This document shows positions 26,660 through 34,131 of a stretch of DNA of 64,000 nucleotides, in pieces. Location of the stretch: NCBI RefSeq assembly GCF_029029525.1, contig NZ_JAKJSC010000005.1:124001-188000 (forward strand). Direction: 5' to 3'. The translations under genes were made by a program, and so were the position numbers. The DNA is from Labilibaculum sp. DW002 (GTDB taxonomy: Bacteria > Bacteroidota > Bacteroidia > Bacteroidales > Marinifilaceae). The notes below the pieces were generated by a model, which ran no database searches, had not been told where the DNA came from, and saw nothing but the letters and a program-made list of their open reading frames with translations. Within the stretch, counting starts at the first letter, position 1. The number at the start of each line of letters is the position of its first letter.

Positions 26660-28591
26660 TCAAGAGTTTACTGTTTGTGGCGTTTTTACATAGGGAATGG
26701 TAAAATAGAACTCAGCACCATCTCCAAGTGTTGAATTTACACCTATTTCTCCTCCCATCAATTGGATCAATGATTTAGAAATTGCTAAACCTAAGCCACT
26801 TCCTTCTTCGGCGTGGAAAGCTTTGGTATCTGCCTGTCTGAATCGTTCAAAAACAATATCTTTCATTTCTGGATGAATTCCTGGACCAGTATCCTTCACA
26901 GAGAAATAGAGCTGGTCATTTTGTGCTTGATAAGAAAAATGAACCTGACCTTCTTTTGTAAATTTGATTGCATTTGTCAAAAGATTAGTCAAGACTTGTT
27001 CCAAGTGAAGAGAATCGATTTCGATTAGGCAATCAGTGTTGGGGAGTTGGCTTTGATAAGCTAAAGACAAATTGCTTTTTTCAGCCAATGGTTTAAAAAA
27101 ATCATAAGTATTATCCATCAGCTGATTAATGTTCGTTGTTTTTGTTTGGCAAGTAATTTGTCCAGTTTCAATCTTCGAAATATCTACCAAATTGTTAATG
27201 AGAACTAACATACGATGTCCGCTCTCTTTAATCATATGCAAGTATCGTTTCTGTTTTTCAATGGTAATTTCTTTGTAATCTAATAATTCAGCAAATCCAA
27301 TAATGCCATTCATCGGAGTTCTAATCTCATGACTTAAATTAGCTAGGAAGCTGGTTTTTAAGCGGTCGCTTTCTTCTGCTTTTTCTTTTGCTATGGCTAA
27401 TCTGTTGTTGGTGATTTGTAATACCTTGCTGGTTGTGTTAATTTTCTGAAGTAGGTGCGATAAGACTAAAACAATAAATACCAGCACAATTATTATTATT
27501 GAAACTGTCCAGATTAGGGTTTTGTATTGCTTAAAAAATGAATAACTCTCGTTTACAATGATACTGTTTTCTGGTAGTTCACTAGTAGAGATTCCATGGT
27601 TTTCAAGAGCATTATAATCAAACTTGTGAATCATAGGACTGCCTGAAACTTCTATTTCATTGGCTTTAGTGCCTTTGATTAATCTTATAGCAATTTTAGC
27701 TGCCTCTTCTCCTTGAAAAACTGGGCTCGTAATTTTCCCACCAATAACGCCTTGCCCAACTACATCCCAAATGCAATAGATTGGTAGCTTTGTTGCTGAT
27801 TTGGTAAATTCTAAGCTCTGTTCGCTGGTTAATACTTCTCCCTGTGGTGTGCGTATGTAAATTCCCCAAATTACAGCTGCATCCTTTGGTAAATTACTTA
27901 ATTGCATGTGCAGATCTTTTAGATCAAGATCGTATAAGTGTTTGAAATCGATACTGTCTTTTAGTATTGATTCGACACGAGTCATTCGATTTTGAAAAGC
28001 CATTCCAGATACTGTCGCATCGTAAATAACGGCTATCTCCTTAATATTTGGGTGCAGTTCCCGAATTAAATTCACGGTACCCAAAACATCGTAAGATTCA
28101 TAGATTCCTGTAATGTTTTCATTTCTTTGAATTCGTTCTGGTTGAAAATCATTTATTCCACAAAATACTATAGGAACATTAGGAAACAATTCATCTCCAT
28201 AGTCGATTAAGAAATTTAATGCATTGTCGTCTGAAGAGAGGATGGCATCAAACTGAATATTGGAATATTTATGATGGTAGATGTCTTTTAGTTGCTGAAA
28301 GTAGGCAGAGTCAGAACACCTCTTTGTGTCCATGTAATTGGTAAATGTTTCTACGTCTTCATTTTCAAAAACGGTATTAATTCCTTTCATGATACGGTCT
28401 GTCCAATAAAATCCTTCATGATAAGAATGCAGAATTAATACTTTTTTCTTCGTTAATAATTTGAATTCTTGATTTGTATTTTGGTGTAAAGGAAATGAAT
28501 AAGCACCTGAAGAAAAAAACAGAGAAATGATCAATGCCAAACAAAAGTAACGCAAAGCATTGTGAATAATTTTAGGGTCAAATGAATTCAT
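26660..28591 (-). CDS. Membrane histidine kinase with periplasmic ABC-type binding domain
   Basis: A 643-residue sensor. A signal/anchor helix (about 13-31) leads to a periplasmic domain (about 48-345) of the ABC substrate-binding kind (KKVLILHSYHEGFYWTD, GTVNLIRELHPNIKEIAVIYD), then a membrane helix at 358-380, a HisKA domain with H421 in ANLSHEIRTPMNG and an HATPase domain ending GLGLAISKSLIQLMGGE. There is no receiver domain and no response regulator gene next to it. The binding domain suggests detection of a small extracellular ligand, perhaps an amino acid or sugar, but the ligand is unknown. Confidence 0.9.
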   Translation of the reverse strand: MNSFDPKIIHNALRYFCLALIISLFFSSGAYSFPLHQNTNQEFKLLTKKKVLILHSYHEGFYWTDRIMKGINTVFENEDVETFTNYMDTKRCSDSAYFQQLKDIYHHKYSNIQFDAILSSDDNALNFLIDYGDELFPNVPIVFCGINDFQPERIQRNENITGIYESYDVLGTVNLIRELHPNIKEIAVIYDATVSGMAFQNRMTRVESILKDSIDFKHLYDLDLKDLHMQLSNLPKDAAVIWGIYIRTPQGEVLTSEQSLEFTKSATKLPIYCIWDVVGQGVIGGKITSPVFQGEEAAKIAIRLIKGTKANEIEVSGSPMIHKFDYNALENHGISTSELPENSIIVNESYSFFKQYKTLIWTVSIIIIVLVFIVLVLSHLLQKINTTSKVLQITNNRLAIAKEKAEESDRLKTSFLANLSHEIRTPMNGIIGFAELLDYKEITIEKQKRYLHMIKESGHRMLVLINNLVDISKIETGQITCQTKTTNINQLMDNTYDFFKPLAEKSNLSLAYQSQLPNTDCLIEIDSLHLEQVLTNLLTNAIKFTKEGQVHFSYQAQNDQLYFSVKDTGPGIHPEMKDIVFERFRQADTKAFHAEEGSGLGLAISKSLIQLMGGEIGVNSTLGDGAEFYFTIPYVKTPQTVNS

Positions 28592-28839
28592 AGTAGAAGT
28601 TTCTCTCGATACTGTTTACATTTAGTTAGTAATTGTATGATTAGCAGAATTCTGAATTTTATCCTTAAAGCTGAGGGTTAATAGGGCTTGCCAAAGAATT
28701 TGTTCGAATCTTTTTTTTTGTACGCAAAAGGATACTGAAAGATACAATCTATGTAAAGTATTCTGTTCAAGATGCTTTGTTTTATTAATGGATCTGTTTT
28801 TTTTTAATAAAACTCATTACTTAGCTTCGTGTAAATGCC

Positions 28840-28869
28840 TTTTATCATCAGCAATATTGTTTATATTTG
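28840..28869 (+). promoter_or_regulatory. Weak promoter candidate upstream of the kinase-regulator pair
   Basis: TATATTTG at 28862-28869 fits the -7 element; the upstream element is a poor TTTT at 28840-28843 with 18-base spacing. The ATG follows at 28889. The 297-base spacer otherwise shows only T-rich tracts. Confidence 0.35.
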
Positions 28870-28888
28870 AAATACAAAAAGAAAATAT

Positions 28889-30436
28889 ATGATTAAGCCT
28901 GGATTGAAGATTGGCATAGCTTTGAGTATCATCCTTATTTTACCTTCTCTGTTTTTTACTGCTTACGAAATTGGCAATTTAAATCAAAACGAGGCGGTGA
29001 TCGATTCTATTTATTCCAGTCAGTTGGAATCCGTTCTGTTTTCTATTAATCAATACTCCGATGATGTTTTAAGTGGTTGGGCTAATCAAATGGATAAGGG
29101 ACGATATGGGCTTGATAAGGAAATTGAATTGTTAGAGACAAAAAACTATTCGATAGATGCTTTTTTTCTTATTAATGCAGATCGATACCAACTGTTTCCG
29201 AAAGAGAAAATACCAGAAGACAGTATCAACAGCCTAAGTAAAATGCTCGAAGAGATCTACTTGGTAAATGAATCTAAAATTGCTGCCTTACAGCGATACA
29301 TTAAAAGTGGGTATCAGAAAATTGGTGTACTGAAAGCTAATATGGATGGAAAAAGCTTGTTTGCCTTTGCAAGAAATCAAGATTCCTTATCTGTTGAAAC
29401 GGTTTTATTACTTGTTGATACGGAAAAATTCATACAAGAGAATTTAGGACCTAAAATACAAGGTATTGCACAAGATCAATACTATATTTCTGTTATCGAC
29501 CGAGAGTTAAATACAGAATTGTATTCTAATGTGGTGTTTGATGCAGAGGGTAAAAACATCCAACAAAAGAAAGAGATTTGGTTGTTTCCCAATTACGATT
29601 TAGGTATTCAGATGAAAGGAAATACCATAGAAGATTTGGTTCGTAAACGAACAAAAACGAACGTTATTTTATTGGTGGTAATGAATGTGATTCTGTTGCT
29701 AGGAGCCTGGTTTGTATACAAGAGCATTCAACAACAAATACGATTGACTCAATTAAAATCTGATTTTATATCGAATGTCTCTCATGAAATAAGAACCCCT
29801 TTGGCTTTGATTAATATGTATTCTGAAACTTTAGAAATGGGGCGAATTTCAAATGAGGAAAAGAAACATGAATACTATAAGGTCATTAATACCGAAGCAA
29901 ATCGCTTGTCGCGTATGGTAAATAATATTCTCAACTTTAATAAAATTGAAAGTGGTAGAAGAGAATATCATTTTAAGGAGACTGATTTAAACCAAGAAGT
30001 AGAAATCATCCTCCAAAATTATGGACAACATTTGGATAGTAAAGGCTTTGAAATAAGCTTTGCGGCTTGTGAAGATTTGCCGAAATTATTAATTGACCAA
30101 GAGGCTGTATCTGAGGCGATTATTAATCTGATTGATAATGCCGTTAAGTATAGCAATGAAACAAAGAAGATTAAATTGCAATGTGAGAAAAATGCTGATT
30201 ACGCAATTTTGAACGTGATAGATCATGGAATTGGCATTGCTACAAAAGATCAATCCTTAATATTTGACAAGTTTTTTAGAGTTAGTTCGGGTGATTTGGC
30301 CTATAAGGCTAAAGGATCGGGTATAGGTCTCAGCATCGTGAAACATATTATGGATGCTCATGGAGGCAAGATTAATGTGAAAAGTGAGCCAGGAGAAGGA
30401 AGTGTTTTTAGCCTGTGGTTCAAATTAAATAAATAA
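28889..30436 (+). CDS. Sensor histidine kinase
   Basis: A 515-residue kinase with an N-terminal membrane helix (8-26), an extracytoplasmic sensor region to about 255, a second helix at 257-277, HisKA with H299 in SNVSHEIRTPLA and HATPase with the N box IDNAVKYSN and G boxes ending GSGIGLSIVKHIMDAHGG. The sensor region has no family I recognise. An OmpR-type response regulator starts 27 bases downstream, making a conventional two-component pair. Confidence 0.92.
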   Translation: MIKPGLKIGIALSIILILPSLFFTAYEIGNLNQNEAVIDSIYSSQLESVLFSINQYSDDVLSGWANQMDKGRYGLDKEIELLETKNYSIDAFFLINADRYQLFPKEKIPEDSINSLSKMLEEIYLVNESKIAALQRYIKSGYQKIGVLKANMDGKSLFAFARNQDSLSVETVLLLVDTEKFIQENLGPKIQGIAQDQYYISVIDRELNTELYSNVVFDAEGKNIQQKKEIWLFPNYDLGIQMKGNTIEDLVRKRTKTNVILLVVMNVILLLGAWFVYKSIQQQIRLTQLKSDFISNVSHEIRTPLALINMYSETLEMGRISNEEKKHEYYKVINTEANRLSRMVNNILNFNKIESGRREYHFKETDLNQEVEIILQNYGQHLDSKGFEISFAACEDLPKLLIDQEAVSEAIINLIDNAVKYSNETKKIKLQCEKNADYAILNVIDHGIGIATKDQSLIFDKFFRVSSGDLAYKAKGSGIGLSIVKHIMDAHGGKINVKSEPGEGSVFSLWFKLNK

Positions 30437-30463
30437 AGTGACCTTATTAAAATACGCATACTT

Positions 30464-31150
30464 ATGTATCCAATATTAATTGTAGAAGATGAGCCGAGCA
30501 TGCAAATGGGCTTAAGAGATAATTTGGAATTTGAGGGCTATGAAGTAGACCTTGCCGATGATGGCGAGTTGGCTCTGGAAAAAATTCTGACAAATAAATA
30601 CAGTCTGGTGCTGTTGGATGTGATGCTTCCGAAGATATCGGGATTTGATATCTGCAAAAAAGTGAGAGAAAAGGGAATCGAGACTCCAATTATATTGCTT
30701 ACGGCAAAGGGTGAGGAAATCGATAAGGTGTTGGGCTTGGAATTTGGTGCTGATGATTATATCACCAAACCATTTAGCTTGAGAGAACTTTTGGCCAGAA
30801 TAAGAGCGGTATTGCGTCGTTCACCAGCATTGGAACAAGCTGCAACAGAGGAGCGAGTTCAGATTGGTAACTTGGACATTAATTTTACTTCATTTGAAGG
30901 ATTTGTAAATGGCAACGAGGTGAAAATGTCTCATAAGGAAGTAGAAATCTTACACTTTCTCTGGAATAATAAGAATCAAATTGTAAGCAGAGACGATTTG
31001 TTAGACCAAGTTTGGGGAACAGATTATCAACCCACTTCACGAACCATTGATAATTTTATATTGAAACTAAGACAAAAAATTGAAGACGATTCCAATCATG
31101 CTAAAATAATACTGACAGTACATGGTGTAGGGTATCGATTGGTTGTATAA
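30464..31150 (+). CDS. OmpR-family response regulator
   Basis: A 228-residue regulator with receiver domain (acidic pair E8-D9, phosphoacceptor D52 in LLDVMLPKISG, Lys in YITKPFS) and an OmpR/PhoB winged helix (about 130-228, ending VHGVGYRLVV). It is the partner of the preceding kinase. Its targets may include the secreted beta-sandwich proteins downstream, but a 320-base spacer with a hairpin separates them, so this is only a guess. Confidence 0.93.
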   Translation: MYPILIVEDEPSMQMGLRDNLEFEGYEVDLADDGELALEKILTNKYSLVLLDVMLPKISGFDICKKVREKGIETPIILLTAKGEEIDKVLGLEFGADDYITKPFSLRELLARIRAVLRRSPALEQAATEERVQIGNLDINFTSFEGFVNGNEVKMSHKEVEILHFLWNNKNQIVSRDDLLDQVWGTDYQPTSRTIDNFILKLRQKIEDDSNHAKIILTVHGVGYRLVV

Positions 31151-31159
31151 GTTCAAAGT

Positions 31160-31255
31160 AGAAAGTGACAAGGATAAAGGAACAAGATTCAAGGAAAAAG
31201 TAGAAAGGAGAAAGGAAAAAGTTTCTAGCTCCAAGTTCTAAAGAAAAAGGATAAA
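31160..31255 (+). repeat. Purine-rich dispersed repeat, copy 1
   Basis: Includes TTCAAGGAAAAAGT and a GAAAAAGTTTCTAGCTCCAAG block. Near-identical blocks occur in opposite orientation at 34065-34127, so the pair brackets the three secreted-protein genes. Confidence 0.6.
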
Positions 31256-31268
31256 GAGTCATCAATTG

Positions 31269-31292
31269 CCCCGTGCTTTAGCTCGGGGTTTT
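31269..31292 (+). terminator. Possible terminator
   Basis: Stem CCCCG-T-GCT with AGC-T-CGGGG (one T-T mismatch), 2-base loop and only four T residues; 118 bases past the response regulator. Confidence 0.5.
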
Positions 31293-31472
31293 AGAAGGAA
31301 ATATAAAGCTGTGACAACTTATGACATCTGTTAATTTTGCTGTGACATAAATGTTTTTTTCTCACCCTAATTTTACCAATAGAAGTTTAAGATAGATGAA
31401 GGAATGGAAGGCGTACGATTCCATTCTCTTTTAAAGTTTTAAAAATGATTGGTAACATTTAAAATTAGGGTT

Positions 31473-31835
31473 ATGAAAACGATAAAGATTGTATTTTTCG
31501 CATTAGTATGTTTAGTATTAACAACTAATTTTGCAATGGCGGTTGAGCCAGAGAAGCAAAAGATTGAAAAAGAAAAAATTCAATTACTTAAGAAAATTAA
31601 AAGATCAGTTTCGAGTACAAGTTTTGCTGATTTTATGCAAGAAGGGAAATCGGAGCAGGTTATTGTACGTTGCACGGTAAATGAAAACAACCGAGTGGTA
31701 GTTAGTAAGGTTATTGGTTTTGATGATGAACTTAAGAAAGCGATTCGAAAAAATATGGACGACAAGTTAATTAAGGCAAGTTCTGATTTAGTTGGACAGG
31801 AATTGGCACTTCATTTTACATTTAAAATGAAATAA
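31473..31835 (+). CDS. Small exported protein of unknown function
   Basis: A 120-residue protein from ATG 31473; an upstream TTG (31449) would only add eight residues before the signal peptide. The signal peptide (MKTIKIVFFALVCLVLTTNF, cleaved after AMA) is clear. The mature part is Lys-rich, then has an IVRCTVNENNRVVVSKVIG strand pattern similar to the C-terminal domain of periplasmic TonB-like or energy-transducer proteins. I cannot assign a function. It precedes the tandem jelly-roll proteins by 33 bases and is probably in the same transcript. Confidence 0.65.
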   Translation: MKTIKIVFFALVCLVLTTNFAMAVEPEKQKIEKEKIQLLKKIKRSVSSTSFADFMQEGKSEQVIVRCTVNENNRVVVSKVIGFDDELKKAIRKNMDDKLIKASSDLVGQELALHFTFKMK

Positions 31836-31868
31836 GGGTAAAATTGGAATTAGCTACAAGATAAAAGG

Positions 31869-32954
31869 ATGATAATGAAAAGTAGGATCTCTAAAATACA
31901 TATGGTAAAGCTTGGCTTACTGCTACTGTTCTTGATTTTTCAAGTGGGTAGTGTAAAATCAGAAAACCTGAGAAGCTTGGTTAACCTAAAAGGATATTGG
32001 AAATTTTCAATTGGGGATGATCCGCAGTGGGCCAACCCCAATTATAATGATTCGAAATGGCAAAAGGTATTTGTGCCTGATAGTTGGGAAACAAATGGTT
32101 TCGAGGACTACAATGGATACGCCTGGTATCGAAAAACTTTTGAATTGAATCAATCATACAATCGTGAGTTTGTTTATTTGCGAATGGGGAAAATTGATGA
32201 TGTTGATGAGGTTTTTGTGAATGGAAAATTGGTAGGCGCATCGGGGAATTTTCCTCCTCGAATGAAAACGGCTTATGATATTCCGCGAATGTACCCAGTT
32301 CCGGTAAGTTTGCTTCGGGAAGATGGCAAAAATACAATTGCAGTTCGTGTGTACGATGAAATTTTGGATGGTGGAATTATTAGTGGTGACATTGGTTTGT
32401 TTTTAGATCTCGATCAGATAAAAATGGATGTAGACTTAAGTGGCTATTGGAATTTTGAAATCAATAAAACGGTAGATAAAGGAAATTTGAATTGTGTGAA
32501 TTACCGAAAAGGGAAAATATTTGTTCCTGGATTTTGGGAAACAAGAGGATACAACGACTATGATGGGAAAGCTGTTTACACAAAGAGTTTTTCTTATCCA
32601 TCCGATTTAAGTCGAGATGACAAGGTTTTGGTTCTGGGTGTAATTGATGATGAAGATGAGGTATATTTGAATGGAGATAAGCTGAGAGTATTGAGAGCTA
32701 AGCAGGATCGAAGAAGTTCTTATGCGAATTCGAATTATGCTACCTTTCGTGCTTATGAAATACCAGATGGCTTACTGAATAGGTCGAATGGAAATGAGAT
32801 TGAAGTTATTGTGACCGATCATATGGGACCAGGTGGAATTTATAGGGGACCTATTGGAATTACCAATAGAGACAGAGCCGAGGCATTGCTTCAAAGGGAA
32901 TACAAAGACAATCGATCGAATGTGCAGAAGTTTTTTGATTATTGGTTCGATTAA
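31869..32954 (+). CDS. Secreted protein with two glycosidase-type sugar-binding jelly rolls
   Basis: A 361-residue exported protein (signal peptide to about residue 31) made of two related beta-sandwich modules (about 35-175 and 185-330), each with a GYWKFSI or GYWNFEI start, a VPDSWETNGF-like turn and a DEV(F/Y)(V/L)NG loop. The modules match the N-terminal sugar-binding domain of GH2-type beta-galactosidases and related glycosidases. No catalytic barrel is present, so it should bind carbohydrate and not cleave it. The next gene encodes a paralogue of the same layout. Role in polysaccharide capture at the cell surface is inference. Confidence 0.75.
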   Translation: MIMKSRISKIHMVKLGLLLLFLIFQVGSVKSENLRSLVNLKGYWKFSIGDDPQWANPNYNDSKWQKVFVPDSWETNGFEDYNGYAWYRKTFELNQSYNREFVYLRMGKIDDVDEVFVNGKLVGASGNFPPRMKTAYDIPRMYPVPVSLLREDGKNTIAVRVYDEILDGGIISGDIGLFLDLDQIKMDVDLSGYWNFEINKTVDKGNLNCVNYRKGKIFVPGFWETRGYNDYDGKAVYTKSFSYPSDLSRDDKVLVLGVIDDEDEVYLNGDKLRVLRAKQDRRSSYANSNYATFRAYEIPDGLLNRSNGNEIEVIVTDHMGPGGIYRGPIGITNRDRAEALLQREYKDNRSNVQKFFDYWFD

Positions 32955-32981
32955 TTTATTGTGGGAAGATATACTGGAGAT

Positions 32982-34001
32982 ATGGAGAAGACAAAAGGAT
33001 ATATAATTGTGATACTGATTATGCTATGCTGTAGTGGCTTTAGTTTGAATGCCAATGCTCAAGATTATCGGAAAGTGGTTGATTTGAATGGATCGTGGAA
33101 ATTTTCGATAGGAGATAATGAAAAATGGGCAGCAGCCGATTATAATGATTCCAATTGGGAGCGAATTCAAGTGCCATCACAGTGGGAAAATCAAGGCTTT
33201 CATGGCTACGATGGTTTTGCTTGGTACCGAACCAATTTTAATTTTCCATCCTCGTTAAAAGCACAATCTTTGTTTCTTAAACTAGGTACTATTGATGATG
33301 TAGATGAAGTTTACGTTAATGGAAAAAGGGTAGGGCGTACCGGTACTTTTCCGCCTCATTTTTCAACGGCTTACAATTCTAATCGTGTGTATCATGTTCC
33401 TGTTGGCTATTTAAAAGAGAACAACAATACTATTGCTGTTCGTGTGTACGATGATATAGGAGAAGGCGGGATTGTTCATGGTGATATTTCTTTAGTAGTT
33501 GATCGCGATGCCATTCCTTTGGATGTTGATTTGCAAGGAGATTGGAAATTTAAAACAGGTCGAAATGCCCACAAAGATTTAGGGTCGGTAATTGATTGGG
33601 ACGATATTTTGGTTCCTGGCCATTGGGAAAATCAAGGTTACAAGAATTACGATGGTTACGCTTGCTATGTGCTCGATTTTGCTGTAAGTGCAAATGTTCT
33701 GGCAGAAAGAATGGTTTTGGTTTTGGGCAAGATTGACGATCTTGATCAGGTATATGTGAATGGCGTTTTGGTAGGGCAATCGGGAGAATTCAAACCATCT
33801 ACGGTTCAGAGATATGATCAAACTTATCGCCAGATGCGAGGCTATTATTTACCTCCTAATTTGATTAAAGCAAACGAAGAAACTCGAATTGTTGTACGTG
33901 TTTACGACGCAGTAGAGGGTGGAGGTATTTATACTGGGTCAATTGGCTTAATAACACAAGAAAACTACATCGATTATTGGAACAGCCGAAGAAGAAGATG
34001 A
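32982..34001 (+). CDS. Secreted protein with two glycosidase-type sugar-binding jelly rolls (paralogue)
   Basis: A 339-residue paralogue of the preceding protein, starting at ATG 32982 so that the signal peptide runs MEKTKGYIIVILIMLCCSGF to NANAQ; a GTG at 32961 is rejected because it adds a polar stretch before it. Two modules (about 30-170 and 180-325) repeat the GSWKFSIGDNEKWA and KIDDLDQVYVNG type motifs. It too lacks a catalytic domain. Together the two genes carry four copies of one module, evidence of local duplication. Confidence 0.78.
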   Translation: MEKTKGYIIVILIMLCCSGFSLNANAQDYRKVVDLNGSWKFSIGDNEKWAAADYNDSNWERIQVPSQWENQGFHGYDGFAWYRTNFNFPSSLKAQSLFLKLGTIDDVDEVYVNGKRVGRTGTFPPHFSTAYNSNRVYHVPVGYLKENNNTIAVRVYDDIGEGGIVHGDISLVVDRDAIPLDVDLQGDWKFKTGRNAHKDLGSVIDWDDILVPGHWENQGYKNYDGYACYVLDFAVSANVLAERMVLVLGKIDDLDQVYVNGVLVGQSGEFKPSTVQRYDQTYRQMRGYYLPPNLIKANEETRIVVRVYDAVEGGGIYTGSIGLITQENYIDYWNSRRRR

Positions 34002-34014
34002 TTTACAGTGATCA

Positions 34015-34056
34015 GTTAGCAGTGAACGGTTATCAGTGAACAGTTATCAGTAAAAT
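34015..34056 (+). repeat. Three tandem 14-bp units
   Basis: GTTAGCAGTGAACG, GTTATCAGTGAACA and GTTATCAGTAAAAT follow each other at 34015, 34029 and 34043, right after the second jelly-roll gene. Confidence 0.75.
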
Positions 34057-34064
34057 TAACCTAC

Positions 34065-34127
34065 TGTCTTTTTCCTTGTTACTTTCTCCTTGGAGCTTGA
34101 AACTTTTTCCTTGAAGCTTTATTCTTG
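34065..34127 (-). repeat. Purine-rich dispersed repeat, copy 2 (inverted)
   Basis: Read on the minus strand it gives TTCAAGGAAAAAGTTTCAAG and AAGGAGAAAGTAACAAGG blocks, like the copy at 31160-31255. Confidence 0.6.
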
Positions 34128-34131
34128 AACC

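Larger units (their letters stand above)
31151..31472 (+). other. Intergenic region with purine-rich repeat and hairpin
   Basis: No gene is seen. The first 100 bases are almost all purine and carry short AAGGAAAAAG-type repeats that reappear inverted at 34065-34127. A GC-rich hairpin (31269-31288) follows, then AT-rich sequence before a small exported protein gene. Confidence 0.7.
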
